Below the pieces are notes generated by a model. The model was not told the DNA's origin. It saw only the letters and a list, made by a program, of their open reading frames with translations, and did no database searches. A stretch of DNA of 64,000 bases from Pseudomonas spelaei (GTDB taxonomy: Bacteria; Pseudomonadota; Gammaproteobacteria; Pseudomonadales; Pseudomonadaceae): the NCBI RefSeq assembly GCF_009724245.1, contig NZ_WNNK01000021.1, positions 62,001 through 126,000 of the forward strand, in the 5' to 3' direction. Shown in pieces: positions 8,202 to 17,604 of this stretch. Numbering within the stretch: position 1 is the first letter of the stretch; each line of letters starts with the position of its first letter. A program made the translations under genes and the position numbers.

Positions 8202-9578
8202 ATGCCCCAAAACTCTCGCCCCGCTGTGCTCGAACTGATCGGCAATACGCCGCTGGTCCGCGTGAGCCGCTTCGATACCGGCCCGTGCACGCTGTTCCTC
8301 AAGCTTGAATCACAGAACCCTGGCGGTTCGATCAAGGACCGTATCGGCCTGGCAATGATCGACGCCGCCGAGCGTGATGGTCGCTTGCGACCTGGCGGCA
8401 CCATTATCGAAGCCACTGCCGGCAATACCGGCCTGGGCCTGGCGCTGGTGGGCCGGGCCAAGGGTTATCGGGTAGTGCTGGTGGTTCCGGACAAGATGTC
8501 TACCGAGAAAGTCTTGCACCTCAAGGCCATGGGCGCCGAGGTACACATCACCCGCTCCGACGTGGGCAAGGGCCATCCCGAGTATTACCAGGACGTCGCG
8601 GCGCGCCTGGCACAGGAAATTCCCGATTCATTCTTCGCCGATCAATTCAACAACCCGGCCAACCCGCTGGCCCATGAAACCAGTACAGCCCCGGAAATCT
8701 GGGCGCAAACCCAACATGACCTGGATGCCATCGTGGTTGGCGTCGGCTCGGCCGGCACCCTGACCGGGCTGACCCGCTTCTTCAAGCGCGTGCAACCGAA
8801 CCTGGTCATGGTGCTGGCGGATCCGGTCGGTTCCGTGATGGCCGAATACAGCCGCAGCGCCAGCCTCGTCACGCCAGGCTCGTGGGCGGTGGAAGGCATC
8901 GGCGAAGATTTCATCCCCTCGATTGCCGACCTGTCCAGCGTGCGCCAGGCGTACTCCATCAGCGACGAAGAAAGCTTCGACCACGCCCGGCAACTGCTGC
9001 GCGCCGAAGGTATTCTCGGCGGGTCTTCCACCGGCACCCTGCTGGCCGCGGCCCTGCGTTACTGCCGCGAGCAGACTGAGCCCAAACGGGTCGTGACCTT
9101 TGTCTGCGACACCGGCACCCGTTACCTGTCCAAGGTCTACAACGACCAATGGATGAACGATCAGGGCCTGTTGCAGTACAAGCACTACGGCGACCTGCGC
9201 GACTTGATCGCCCGGCGCTTCGAGGATGGCCGGGTGATCAGTGTCGGCCCGGACGACACCTTGCTCACCGCCTTCCAGCGCATGCGCCTGGCGGATGTCT
9301 CGCAACTGCCGGTGCTGGTGGACGGCCAGCGCCTGGTCGGCGTGATCGACGAATCGGATATCTTGCTGGGCATGCACCAGGATGCCTCGCACTTTCACAT
9401 GACCGTGGCCAGCGCCATGACCAACACCCTGCAAACCCTCGCGCCCAGCGCCAGCCTGGCTGAACTGCAGGCAGAACTCGATCGCGGGCTGGTGGCAATC
9501 ATCGCCGACGCCTCGGGCTTTCACGGCCTGATTACCCGCGTCGACCTGCTCAATCACTTACGGAGATCCCTTGCATGA
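8202..9578 (+). CDS. Cystathionine beta-synthase
   Basis: 458 residues. A fold-type II PLP enzyme core (about 1-320) carries the Schiff-base lysine in GGSIKDR (K45) and the phosphate loop TAGNTGLG. The C-terminus (about 335-458) is a pair of CBS domains. It condenses serine and homocysteine to cystathionine in the cytosol, the first step of reverse transsulfuration. The stop overlaps the start of the cystathionine gamma-lyase gene in an ATGA junction, so the two are translationally coupled. The pair corresponds to PA0399-PA0400 of P. aeruginosa. Confidence 0.93.
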   Translation: MPQNSRPAVLELIGNTPLVRVSRFDTGPCTLFLKLESQNPGGSIKDRIGLAMIDAAERDGRLRPGGTIIEATAGNTGLGLALVGRAKGYRVVLVVPDKMSTEKVLHLKAMGAEVHITRSDVGKGHPEYYQDVAARLAQEIPDSFFADQFNNPANPLAHETSTAPEIWAQTQHDLDAIVVGVGSAGTLTGLTRFFKRVQPNLVMVLADPVGSVMAEYSRSASLVTPGSWAVEGIGEDFIPSIADLSSVRQAYSISDEESFDHARQLLRAEGILGGSSTGTLLAAALRYCREQTEPKRVVTFVCDTGTRYLSKVYNDQWMNDQGLLQYKHYGDLRDLIARRFEDGRVISVGPDDTLLTAFQRMRLADVSQLPVLVDGQRLVGVIDESDILLGMHQDASHFHMTVASAMTNTLQTLAPSASLAELQAELDRGLVAIIADASGFHGLITRVDLLNHLRRSLA

Positions 9579-10741
9579 GTCAGCACGATAAAACCGCCTT
9601 TGCCACGCGTGTCATCCATGCAGGGCAGTCACCAGACCCGACGACCGGGGCGCTGATGCCGCCGATCTATGCCAACTCCACTTACCTGCAACAGAGCCCC
9701 GGCGTGCACAAGGGACTCGACTACGGGCGTTCTCACAACCCTACGCGTTTTGCCCTGGAACGCTGCGTGGCAGACCTAGAAGGCGGCACTCAGGCCTTCG
9801 CCTTTGCCTCCGGATTGGCGGCGATTTCCACGGTACTGGAGCTGCTGGATGCCGGTACGCATGTGGTCTCCGGTAATGACCTGTACGGCGGCACCTTCCG
9901 CCTGTTCGACAAGGTGCGCCAACGCAGCGCCGGGCATCGTTTCAGCTTCGTCGACCTGAGCGACGTAGCGGCCTTTGAAGCCGCCTTGCAGGACGATACG
10001 CGAATGGTCTGGGTCGAGACCCCGAGCAATCCCCTGCTGAGCCTGACTGACCTGGCGGCCATCTCCCGCATCTGCCGCGCCCGAGGCATCATCTGCGTGG
10101 CTGACAACACCTTTGCCAGCCCGTGGATCCAGCGTCCGCTGGAGCTGGGTTTCGATATCGTGGTGCACTCGACCACCAAGTACCTGAACGGCCACTCGGA
10201 TGTCATCGGCGGCATTGCGGTGGTGGGTCAAAATCCGGAACTGGCCGAGCGCCTGGGCTTCCTGCAGAACTCCGTCGGTGCCATCGCCGGCCCGTTCGAC
10301 GCGTTCCTAACGCTGCGCGGCGTGAAAACCTTGGCCCTGCGCATGGAACGTCATTGCAGTAATGCCTTGGACCTGGCGACCTGGCTGGAACAACAGCCGC
10401 AAGTGGCGCGGGTCTACTATCCGGGCCTGGCATCACACCCTCAGCACGAACTGGCCCGTCGGCAGATGCGTGGCTTCGGCGGGATGATTTCCGTGGACCT
10501 GAAAAGCGACCTGGCCGGGGCCAAGCGCTTCCTGGAAAACGTGCAGATTTTCGCCCTGGCTGAAAGCCTCGGTGGCGTGGAAAGCCTGATCGAACACCCG
10601 GCAATCATGACCCACGCCAGCATCCCCGCCGAAACGCGTGCGCAACTCGGTATTGGCGATGGCCTGGTGCGGTTGTCGGTGGGTGTGGAGGACGTCGAAG
10701 ACCTGCGCAAGGATCTGGCCCAGGCCCTCGCGCGGATCTGA
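9575..10741 (+). CDS. Cystathionine gamma-lyase (Cys/Met metabolism PLP enzyme)
   Basis: 388 residues, the usual length. The pyridoxal-phosphate lysine is in STTKYLNGHSD (K202). The N-terminus (TRVIHAGQSPDP) and YGRSHNPTR are typical of the Cys/Met PLP family. Coupling to a cystathionine beta-synthase argues for cystathionine gamma-lyase activity (cysteine, 2-oxobutyrate and ammonia) rather than the related gamma-synthase or beta-lyase. H2S production as a side activity is known for such pairs. The start ATG overlaps the previous stop by four bases. Confidence 0.9.
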   Translation: MSQHDKTAFATRVIHAGQSPDPTTGALMPPIYANSTYLQQSPGVHKGLDYGRSHNPTRFALERCVADLEGGTQAFAFASGLAAISTVLELLDAGTHVVSGNDLYGGTFRLFDKVRQRSAGHRFSFVDLSDVAAFEAALQDDTRMVWVETPSNPLLSLTDLAAISRICRARGIICVADNTFASPWIQRPLELGFDIVVHSTTKYLNGHSDVIGGIAVVGQNPELAERLGFLQNSVGAIAGPFDAFLTLRGVKTLALRMERHCSNALDLATWLEQQPQVARVYYPGLASHPQHELARRQMRGFGGMISVDLKSDLAGAKRFLENVQIFALAESLGGVESLIEHPAIMTHASIPAETRAQLGIGDGLVRLSVGVEDVEDLRKDLAQALARI

Positions 10742-10754
10742 ACAACGGGCTCAT

Positions 10755-11393
10755 TCAATCGACAAAGGTGGCGCCCCGGGTATTCACAAATAACCCGTAC
10801 ACCGAATGGCTGCCGGCCATGAACAGCCGGTTGCCTTCCCTCCCCCCGAAGCACAAATTGGGGCAACGCTGCGGCAATGAGATGTGGCCGATAGCCTTGC
10901 CCTCGGGGTTGAATACCCGCACGCCATCGAGCTTTTCCAGGTCGGCCTTGGGGTCGCCATTGCCACCCCAGCCGCACCAGAGGTTGCCACTCTCATCGCA
11001 TTTCATGCCGTCGATGGCAGCGTAATCCAGGCCTTCGATGTGTTTTCGGCGGGCACCGAGGCTGCCGTCTTCATTGACGCTGATCGCCCAGATAAGCCGG
11101 TTGGGTTTGGCTCGCCCCTCTACCACGTAGAGGACCTTTTCATCGGGAGAAAAGCACAGGCCGTTGGGTCCGTTGAGGTCGTCGATCACCCGGCTGACCT
11201 TACCGCTGTCGCCGTCAAGGCTTGCCGTCAAGGCTTGCCGTCAAAACTGTCGGCCTGTACGGCTCAGCGGCTCGGCCTGGGCCAGCCGAGGCAGGTTGCC
11301 GAGTACCGCAACCGTTGCTGATACGGCCAGGGTTCGCTTGAGAAACACCCGGCGGCTGTTATCTGCCGAGTGGGACGATGGGGCAAAATCCAT
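10755..11393 (-). pseudogene. Decayed Tat-exported SMP-30/gluconolactonase-like gene
   Basis: The 5' part (ATG 11393) encodes a twin-arginine signal (S-R-R-V-F-L-K, then a hydrophobic run ending A-Q-A) and stops at TGA 11243 after 50 codons. In the same frame, from about 11231, follows the C-terminal ~157 residues of an SMP-30/gluconolactonase beta-propeller (NGPNGLCFSPDEK, DGMKCDESGNLW). Family members are usually 300-350 residues, so roughly a third is missing at the junction. A 13-base tandem duplication (ACGGCAAGCCTTG twice) sits exactly at the junction and probably marks the deletion event. Confidence 0.8.
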
Positions 11394-11616
11394 GGGAGGT
11401 CTCCGTTATTTATTGTTAGACGGGGCACCATTTTTAGCTTGTGATGAGACATCATACAAGATGATTTATACACAAATCCCTGCAATTAAGGCCCTAATTA
11501 GAAATTTCACTTTCCTTTCCATAGACATTTATTGCAGTGTTGTACGATGACATGAGCGCTAACCTTCGCAAAATTCAGCTCATCCATACGCGCCCTATAA
11601 CAACAAGGAAATCCCC

Positions 11617-12048
11617 ATGCAAAACGTCAAAGTGCTGATCGGTTTTCTATGCCTGTTCAGCGGTTATGTGGCCGCCAGCCCAGCCGCTGCCGACAAAGAC
11701 GTCGCCCAGGCCGTCGACCACCTGACCCAGGCCATGCTGCACAAGAACATCCCCCAGCTTCAGGCCCTCACCGCGGACAACCTCACCTACGGCCACTCCA
11801 GCGGCAAGATCCAGAACAAGCAGGAATTCATCGCCGACATCGAAACCGGCCGCAGCGGCTTCAAGACCCTGGAAATGCAAAAACAGACCATCACCCTCAA
11901 CGGCGACACCGCCCTGGTGCGCAACCACTTTTCGGCGCAGGCCGTTAACAGCGGCGTGGAAGTGCCAACCGAGATCGAGAATTTTCAGGTCTGGCAGAAA
12001 CAGAAAGGCCACTGGCTGCTGGTTGGGCGCCAAGCGTTCAAGTTCTGA
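11617..12048 (+). CDS. Secreted NTF2-like (DUF4440/SnoaL-type) protein
   Basis: 143 residues with an N-terminal signal peptide (hydrophobic IGFLCLFSGYVAAS, likely cleaved before PAAADKD) followed by one NTF2-like cone fold. The order of conserved segments fits DUF4440: a helical start, LTADNLTYGHSSG, IADIETGRSGF, VRNHFSA and FQVWQKQKGHWLLVGRQA. These small periplasmic proteins often have no proven activity. An AGGAAA ribosome site lies before the ATG. The 223 bases upstream are relatively AT-rich and contain no gene. It ends just before an inverted repeat. Confidence 0.75.
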   Translation: MQNVKVLIGFLCLFSGYVAASPAAADKDVAQAVDHLTQAMLHKNIPQLQALTADNLTYGHSSGKIQNKQEFIADIETGRSGFKTLEMQKQTITLNGDTALVRNHFSAQAVNSGVEVPTEIENFQVWQKQKGHWLLVGRQAFKF

Positions 12049-12060
12049 ACACACTGTTTC

Positions 12061-12161
12061 TGTAGCCGCTGCCGAGGCACGAGGCTGCGATGGGCTGCGT
12101 AGCGGCCCCAAGGGCGGTCCTGCGGCCCGCATCGCAGCCTCGTGCCTCGGCAGCGGCTACA
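12061..12161. repeat. Palindromic repeat, family A copy 1 (REPIN-like)
   Basis: Two perfect 31-base inverted arms beginning TGTAGCCGCTGCCGAGGCAC flank about 39 central bases. Related copies occur at 23034-23136 and 55222-55305. It lies between two convergent genes and may act as a bidirectional terminator or mRNA stabiliser. It is non-autonomous; no transposase is present here. Confidence 0.85.
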
Positions 12162-12173
12162 GAAAGCCGACGT

Positions 12174-13514
12174 TCACCACGCCACCAACCGCCGTACCTT
12201 GATCAACGCCTCCCGCAACGCCGCGATATCCACCGACCCCAGCGCCAGGCGAACTGCATGGGGCACATGCACCGTCGTCGCAAACGGCTCGGCCGTGGAC
12301 ACCGAGATATTCTCCTGGCTCAATGCCATGGCGAACTGATCCGCCCGGGTGTCTTCCGGCAACGCCAGCCACAGGAAATACGACGACGGGTGACGAATGT
12401 AATCCAGCCCGGCGAGCACCTCATCCGCCAGCAGCTGACGCGCCCGGGCGTCTTCGCGCTTCTGCGCTTCCAGTTGCAGGACGGTGCCGTCTTCAATCCA
12501 GGCGACGGCGATGGCCGTCATCACCCCAGGCGCGTTCCAGACAGTCGCCATAATGATGCGTTCCAACGCGTGCACCCATTCAAGGGGCGCGGCCACGAAG
12601 CCAACGCGCAAGCCGGTAGCGACGCTCTTGGACAGCCCTGAAATGTACACCGTACGTTCCGGTGCCAGCTCTGCCAACGGTGGCGGCGCATCCTCTGCCA
12701 GGAACGCATAGGCCGCGTCTTCGATAAGGATCAGGTCGTGATGACGGGCGATCGCCACCAACTGTTGGCGTTGTTCGATTCCCAATACCCAACCCAAGGG
12801 GTTATGCAGGGTCGGGATACTGTATACCGCACGCACTTTGCGCCGGCGGCAAAGGTCTTCCAGAAAGCCAAGGTCCGGGCCCGTCGCCGTAACCGGGAGG
12901 GCTACGATTTCAAGGTGCAACGCCTCGGCCAGGACCTTGAAGCCCGAGTAGGTCAGCCCATCCACCGCCACCACATCACCAGGCTTGAGCAGCGCCATCA
13001 TCGCCACCGCCAGGCCATGCTGGGCGCCACTGACCATCAGCACTTGCTCGCCCGGAACCGTCAGCCCCCGGCTGCGCAAATGCCGCGCCACCGCAACCCG
13101 TTCATGGGCACGCCCGCCATGGGGTTGATAGCGCAACAGCGACTCCAGGTCGCCGGACAACGCCAATTGCCGCAATGCGGTGCGCAGCAGATCAGCCTGA
13201 CCCGGCAACGATGGATAGTTGAAGTTGAGATCAATCATGCCGGCCGCCACGGCGACCTGGCCGATACCCTGCCCCGGCGACAGGGATATCTCCCGCACAA
13301 AGGTCCCGCGACCGGTTTCGCCACTGACCAGTCCCATCGCCTCAAGCTCGGTATACACACGGCTGGCCGTGGCCAATGCCAAGCCGTGGGTGGTCGCCAA
13401 TTGCCGGTGCGTCGGCAAACGTGTGCCGGGCACCAGGCTTCCGGAGCGGATATCTCTGGCGAAGCTATCAACCAGCGACTTGTAGCGAGCACGAGGCATC
13501 GGCAGCGTATCCAT
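12174..13514 (-). CDS. MocR-type GntR/aminotransferase regulator
   Basis: 446 residues. The N-terminal ~75 are a GntR winged helix (SLVPGTRLPTHRQLATTHGL). The remainder is a fold-type I aminotransferase domain with the PLP lysine in ISGLSKSVATGLRVGF. MocR regulators sense amino acids or vitamers through bound PLP. It is divergent from the DMT exporter gene with 76 bases between, so the exporter is its likely target. The ATG at 13514 has no clear ribosome site; an in-frame ATG at 13499 is possible. Confidence 0.88.
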   Translation of the reverse strand: MDTLPMPRARYKSLVDSFARDIRSGSLVPGTRLPTHRQLATTHGLALATASRVYTELEAMGLVSGETGRGTFVREISLSPGQGIGQVAVAAGMIDLNFNYPSLPGQADLLRTALRQLALSGDLESLLRYQPHGGRAHERVAVARHLRSRGLTVPGEQVLMVSGAQHGLAVAMMALLKPGDVVAVDGLTYSGFKVLAEALHLEIVALPVTATGPDLGFLEDLCRRRKVRAVYSIPTLHNPLGWVLGIEQRQQLVAIARHHDLILIEDAAYAFLAEDAPPPLAELAPERTVYISGLSKSVATGLRVGFVAAPLEWVHALERIIMATVWNAPGVMTAIAVAWIEDGTVLQLEAQKREDARARQLLADEVLAGLDYIRHPSSYFLWLALPEDTRADQFAMALSQENISVSTAEPFATTVHVPHAVRLALGSVDIAALREALIKVRRLVAW

Positions 13515-13590
13515 GACAATTTTTTGATTGTCTTAATCTTCGATCATAGGATGCCCTGGATGCAACCCATCCTTATCGAGCCTGCCTCTC

Positions 13591-14484
13591 ATGGAACGTA
13601 CCTCGCCCCTGAATGCCGTGGAACACAACAACACCCTCGGCTGGATCAATGGTTTTATCGGTGTGCTGATTTTCAGTGGCTCATTGCCGGCGACTCGGTT
13701 GGCGGTACTGGAATTCAATCCGATATTCCTGACCGTGGCCCGGGCAACAATCGCCGCGCTGCTGGGGCTGTGCCTGCTGTGGTTGTTCAAGGAAAAACGC
13801 CCGGCCCGCCATCAGTGGGTGCCGCTGATCATCGTCGCGCTGGGCGTGGTGATCGGCTTTCCACTGCTGACGGCACTGGCGTTGCAATACGTGACCTCCG
13901 CGCATTCCATTGTGTTTGTCGGCCTGCTACCCCTGGCCACCGCCGTGTTCGGTGTGCTGCGCGGAGGCGAGCGCCCGCGGCCAGTGTTCTGGCTGTTCTC
14001 GATACTGGGCAGCCTGCTGGTGATGGGCTACGCCGTCTCCCAAGGGCTAAGTGCGGCGCCTGCCGGCGACCTGCTGATGCTGCTGGCAATACTGGCGTGC
14101 GGCCTGGGTTATGCCGAGGGCGCAAAACTGTCCCGCACCCTCGGCGGCTGGCAGGTGATCTGCTGGGCACTGGTGGTGTCACTGCCGGTGGTGGCGCCCC
14201 TGACCTTGCTGCTGATGCCCGCCTCGTTCTCGGGCATCAGTCTGCCCGCCTGGCTGAGCCTGGCCTACGTGTCGTTGTTCAGCATGCTGATCGGCTTTGT
14301 GTTCTGGTATCGCGGGTTGGCCCAGGGCGGCATTGCTGCCGTGGGCCAGTTGCAGTTGCTGCAACCGTTCTTCGGCCTGGCGCTGGCGGCGACGTTGCTC
14401 CATGAGCGTGTCAGCCTGGGCATGCTGGTGGTCACCGTGGCGGTGATTCTGTGCGTGGCCGGCGCGAAGAGGTTCGCCCGCTAG
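13591..14484 (+). CDS. EamA/DMT-family exporter
   Basis: 297 residues with about ten hydrophobic segments in two EamA halves, the architecture of inner-membrane drug/metabolite exporters (RhaT/YdcZ-like). Being divergent from a MocR regulator suggests it exports an amino acid or related metabolite that the regulator senses. The substrate cannot be told from sequence. The shine-dalgarno signal is weak. It ends 10 bases before the convergent YceI gene. Confidence 0.88.
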   Translation: MERTSPLNAVEHNNTLGWINGFIGVLIFSGSLPATRLAVLEFNPIFLTVARATIAALLGLCLLWLFKEKRPARHQWVPLIIVALGVVIGFPLLTALALQYVTSAHSIVFVGLLPLATAVFGVLRGGERPRPVFWLFSILGSLLVMGYAVSQGLSAAPAGDLLMLLAILACGLGYAEGAKLSRTLGGWQVICWALVVSLPVVAPLTLLLMPASFSGISLPAWLSLAYVSLFSMLIGFVFWYRGLAQGGIAAVGQLQLLQPFFGLALAATLLHERVSLGMLVVTVAVILCVAGAKRFAR

Positions 14485-14493
14485 CGCCGCGTT

Positions 14494-15054
14494 TCAGCGC
14501 TGAGGCGCCACGATCTTGAACTTGATGGTGATTGCATTGGACACCGCACTGTCCGCCCATTCGCCCGCGCCGATATTGAAGTCACCACGCATGAGCACAA
14601 GCTCGCCATCGAACACGCCGATACCGCCCTGCTCCTTGAGAGCTACTTGCACATCGACCGGCCGGGTCTGCCCCTTGAGGGTCAGGTTGCCCGTGAACAG
14701 GTAAAGGTTGCCTCCCAAGTCGGTGACTCGCGTCGATTCAAAGGTGCCCACCGGAAACGTAGCCATATCGAACCAGCCGGGCTTGGTCAATTCGGTGTTG
14801 GCATCGCGGCTACCGGCATCGATGCTCGCCAGTTGGATCTTCAGCACAGCGTGGGAAGCGGCCGGGTTTTGCGTATCAAAATCCAGGGCCGCTTCATACT
14901 GGCTGAAGGTGCCGTACACCTGTTGGCCCATCTGGTCATAGGTGAAGCTGATGGTACTGGCCGCCGGATTGACGTAGGTGTATTCCACGGCCTGGGCGCT
15001 GCACAGGGCGAAGAGAGTCACCAGCGCGGCAGACGGCAAAAATCGGCGATTCAT
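14494..15054 (-). CDS. YceI-family periplasmic lipid-binding protein
   Basis: 186 residues with a Sec signal ending at A-Q-A, then a YceI beta-barrel: YTYVNPAASTISFTYDQMG, FDTQNPAASHAVLKIQLASI, TFPVGTFESTRVTDLGGNLY and LTLKGQTRPVDVQV are the usual conserved blocks. YceI proteins are lipocalin-like and bind isoprenoid or amphiphilic lipids in the periplasm. A GGGGAGAG ribosome site precedes the ATG. No cytochrome b561 partner gene is next to it. Confidence 0.9.
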   Translation of the reverse strand: MNRRFLPSAALVTLFALCSAQAVEYTYVNPAASTISFTYDQMGQQVYGTFSQYEAALDFDTQNPAASHAVLKIQLASIDAGSRDANTELTKPGWFDMATFPVGTFESTRVTDLGGNLYLFTGNLTLKGQTRPVDVQVALKEQGGIGVFDGELVLMRGDFNIGAGEWADSAVSNAITIKFKIVAPQR

Positions 15055-15163
15055 GGAGCTCTCCCCAAGGGCAAAGGGCGAGCACTGGATTTATTCCGGC
15101 ATCTGGCATTAGGCTCGTGCCCTCTAACGCAGGTTAGCTGCCCCAGAACAATAAGGATCCCCG

Positions 15164-15658
15164 ATGCACCACCTTTCATTGCAGGACACCACCGCCCCTG
15201 AAGGCATTTGCTACGGCTGCGGCGGCAGCAACCCCCATGGCTTGCATATCAAGAGTCGCTGGGATGCAGACGGTATCCACGTCATCGCCGAGCATCTGCC
15301 GGATGCCAGATACTCCGGCTGGCCCGACCTGGTTTACGGCGGGCTGATCGCAATGCTGGTGGACTGCCACTCCAACTGGACCGCCATGGCCTACCACTAC
15401 CGGGCTGAAAACCGCGAACCGGGCAGCCTGCCTCGCATCGACTGCGTCACCGGCAACCTGGGCATCAAATTCATCAAGCCGACGCCGATGGGCGTACCGC
15501 TGACCTTGCGGGCAAAGGTTGAGGGTGAGGTCGGGCGCAAGAGCCGCGTGGTCTGCGAGGTGTACGCCGGTGACGTGCTCACGGCGATTGGCGATTCGAT
15601 TTTTGTACGAGTCGATACCGGACAGTTGGCCGCCGCCGCCCATGGCCGGGATGCCTGA
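15164..15658 (+). CDS. PaaI-type hotdog thioesterase
   Basis: 164 residues. The N-terminal C-Y-G-C-G-G-S-N-P-H-G-L motif and the central WPDLVYGGLIAMLVDCHSNWTA are characteristic of single-domain hotdog acyl-CoA thioesterases of the PaaI/YbdB class, with the active Asp in the VDCH segment. It is cytosolic, and the acyl-CoA substrate is unknown. Same strand as the following dienelactone hydrolase but with its own ribosome site. Confidence 0.85.
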   Translation: MHHLSLQDTTAPEGICYGCGGSNPHGLHIKSRWDADGIHVIAEHLPDARYSGWPDLVYGGLIAMLVDCHSNWTAMAYHYRAENREPGSLPRIDCVTGNLGIKFIKPTPMGVPLTLRAKVEGEVGRKSRVVCEVYAGDVLTAIGDSIFVRVDTGQLAAAAHGRDA

Positions 15659-15703
15659 TAGTGGTCTACATTCAGTGCCATCCGTTGAATGAGGAATACA
15701 CCG

Positions 15704-16591
15704 ATGACTCGTCTGACCGCCAAAGACTTCGCCCCTGAGCTGCTGGAACTCTACGACGGCTACGCCCACGGCAAGATCAACCGCCGCGAGTTCCTGGACC
15801 GCGCGGCACTGTTCACCTTGGGTGGGCTGACAGCCTCGGCGCTGCTCACGGCCTTGAGCCCGAACTACGCCCTGGCCGAGCAGGTGAAATTCACCGACCC
15901 GGACATCGTTGCCGACTACATCACCTACCCCTCGCCCAAGGGCAACGGCACGGTGCGCGGCTACCTGGTGCGCCCAGCCAACGCCAGCGGAAAAATCCCC
16001 GCCGTGGTGGTCGTACACGAGAACCGTGGCCTCAACCCGTATATCGAAGACGTCGCGCGGCGCTTGGCCAAGGCCGGCTTTATCGCCCTGGCCCCCGACG
16101 GCCTGACCTCGGTGGGTGGTTACCCCGGCAACGATGAAAAAGGTGTGGAGCTGCAGCAGAAAGTCGATCCTGAAAAGCTGATGAACGACTTCTTCGCCGC
16201 CATTGAATGGTTGATGCACCACGATGCCAGCACGGGCAAGGTCGGCATCACCGGCTTCTGTTATGGCGGTGGCGTGACCAATGCGGCGGCGGTGGCCTAT
16301 CCCGAACTGGGTGCGGCAGTCTCGTTTTATGGGCGCCAGCCGGACGCCAAGGATGTGCCACGGATCAAGGCGCCGATCATGCTGCATTACGGTGAACTGG
16401 ATACACGGATCAATGAGGGTTGGCCGGCGTATGAAAAGGCCTTGAAGGCCGCGGGCACCACGTATGAGGCGTTTATCTACAAGGGTGCCAATCATGGTTT
16501 TCATAATGATTCGACACCGAGGTATGACGAGGCGGCGGCGAACCTGGCGTGGGAGCGGACGTTGGGGTGGTTTCGTAAATACCTGGCTTAG
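15704..16591 (+). CDS. Dienelactone hydrolase-family protein (YghX-like)
   Basis: 295 residues from ATG 15704, preceded by GAGGA. Residues ~20-55 (NRREFLDRAALFTLGG...) resemble a Tat-like or membrane-proximal leader, as in YghX proteins. The alpha/beta-hydrolase follows: the nucleophile elbow GFCYGGG has the cysteine nucleophile of dienelactone hydrolases, Asp is in HYGELDTRI and His in NHGFHND, so the triad is complete. The natural substrate is unknown. It ends eight bases from the convergent ampR. Confidence 0.87.
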   Translation: MTRLTAKDFAPELLELYDGYAHGKINRREFLDRAALFTLGGLTASALLTALSPNYALAEQVKFTDPDIVADYITYPSPKGNGTVRGYLVRPANASGKIPAVVVVHENRGLNPYIEDVARRLAKAGFIALAPDGLTSVGGYPGNDEKGVELQQKVDPEKLMNDFFAAIEWLMHHDASTGKVGITGFCYGGGVTNAAAVAYPELGAAVSFYGRQPDAKDVPRIKAPIMLHYGELDTRINEGWPAYEKALKAAGTTYEAFIYKGANHGFHNDSTPRYDEAAANLAWERTLGWFRKYLA

Positions 16592-16598
16592 CGCCGCC

Positions 16599-17471
16599 CT
16601 ACCCACTCACCTCCTGCAACCACGCCTTGAACGCCAGCATCGCCGAGGTTTCGGTCCGCGACTGCAAGCGCGTCAGCCAGTAACTGCCCGTGGTGATGCC
16701 CACCTCGAACGGTTGCCGGATCACATCCGTGGCCAGTTGCCGGGAGAACATCATCGCCGGCGCCAGGGCCACACCCACCCCTTGCTGCGCGGCTTCCATC
16801 ATCGCCAGGGACGAGTCGAAAACAATGCTGCGTGGCACCAGCGTATCGGCCGGCAGGCCAGCGGCCTGGAACCATTGGGTCCATTCATCGGCGCGGTAGG
16901 AGCGCAGCAAGGTGTGCTTCAACAGGTCGGCGGGGGTCTGCAATTGCCGGGCGATCTGCGGCACACACAGCACGGTGAGCGGCGCCTCCAGCAACCGGCA
17001 CGCCTCAGTACCGTGCCAAGCACCCGCGCCGAAACGAATGGCGTAATCCAGGCCTTCAGCAGCCACGTCGACGCGGTTATTGTTGGTGGACAAGCGCAAA
17101 TCGATAAAGGGATAACGCGCCTGAAAGTCCGGCAGTCGTGGCAGCAGCCAACCGACAACAAACGTCCCCACCGCGCCGACGGTCAGGACTTCGCGATAAT
17201 GCCCACCCTCAAACCGGCTCAGGGTCTGGGCGATGCGGTCGAAGGATTCGCGCAGTACCGGCAGCAAAGTTTCGCCTTCGCTGGTGAGCATCAGGCCCCG
17301 GGGCAGGCGTTTGAACAAGGTGACATTAAGCTGTGCCTCCAGGCTTTTCACCTGGTGGCTGACCGCAGCCTGAGTGACGCACAGCTCGATGGCCGCCCGC
17401 GTAAAGCTCAGGTGGCGCGCCGAGGCCTCGAAGGCCCGCAAGGCATTGAGGGGCAGATGTGAACGAAGCAT
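16599..17471 (-). CDS. ampR: AmpR, LysR-type regulator of ampC
   Basis: 290 residues, strikingly similar over the whole length to Pseudomonas AmpR: LPLNALRAFEASARHLSFT, LCVTQAAVSHQVKSLE, LPRGLMLTSEGE and RLSTNNNRVDVAAEGLDYAI are near-diagnostic. AmpR binds muropeptides: UDP-MurNAc-pentapeptide keeps ampC off and anhydro-muropeptides turn it on. The N-terminal helix-turn-helix is intact. Its divergence from ampC with a 133-base shared intergenic region is the classic arrangement. The start is the ATG at 17471; the upstream TTG is ignored. Confidence 0.95.
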   Translation of the reverse strand: MLRSHLPLNALRAFEASARHLSFTRAAIELCVTQAAVSHQVKSLEAQLNVTLFKRLPRGLMLTSEGETLLPVLRESFDRIAQTLSRFEGGHYREVLTVGAVGTFVVGWLLPRLPDFQARYPFIDLRLSTNNNRVDVAAEGLDYAIRFGAGAWHGTEACRLLEAPLTVLCVPQIARQLQTPADLLKHTLLRSYRADEWTQWFQAAGLPADTLVPRSIVFDSSLAMMEAAQQGVGVALAPAMMFSRQLATDVIRQPFEVGITTGSYWLTRLQSRTETSAMLAFKAWLQEVSG

Positions 17472-17604
17472 GCTTTGATCCAAATTTTTCTAATGGCTGC
17501 TGCGAGATATGGTCGTTTGCCCGATGGCGACAAACTGCCTAGATTTGCAACGCCCGCGCCGGTGCAGGTATCCAACGAATCAGCCTCATGGAAGCGACAT
17601 CATC
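17472..17604 (+). promoter_or_regulatory. ampR-ampC intergenic control region
   Basis: Holds the divergent promoters and the expected AmpR site. A candidate ampC promoter is TTGCCC (17517-17522), a 17-base spacer, then TAGATT (17540-17545). The AT-rich stretch just upstream (AAATTTTTCTAATGGCTGC, from 17482) is where the LysR-type T-N11-A operator should lie. The promoter is read directly; AmpR binding is inferred. Confidence 0.6.

Noticed and set aside
12738..14405. A 555-codon plus-strand frame crossing the MocR gene, the promoter and the exporter gene
   Set aside because: It runs antisense to the MocR regulator and out of frame through the exporter, both of which are clear families.
15176..16606. 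A 476-codon minus-strand frame over the thioesterase and dienelactone hydrolase
   Set aside because: Shadow of two well-supported plus-strand genes.
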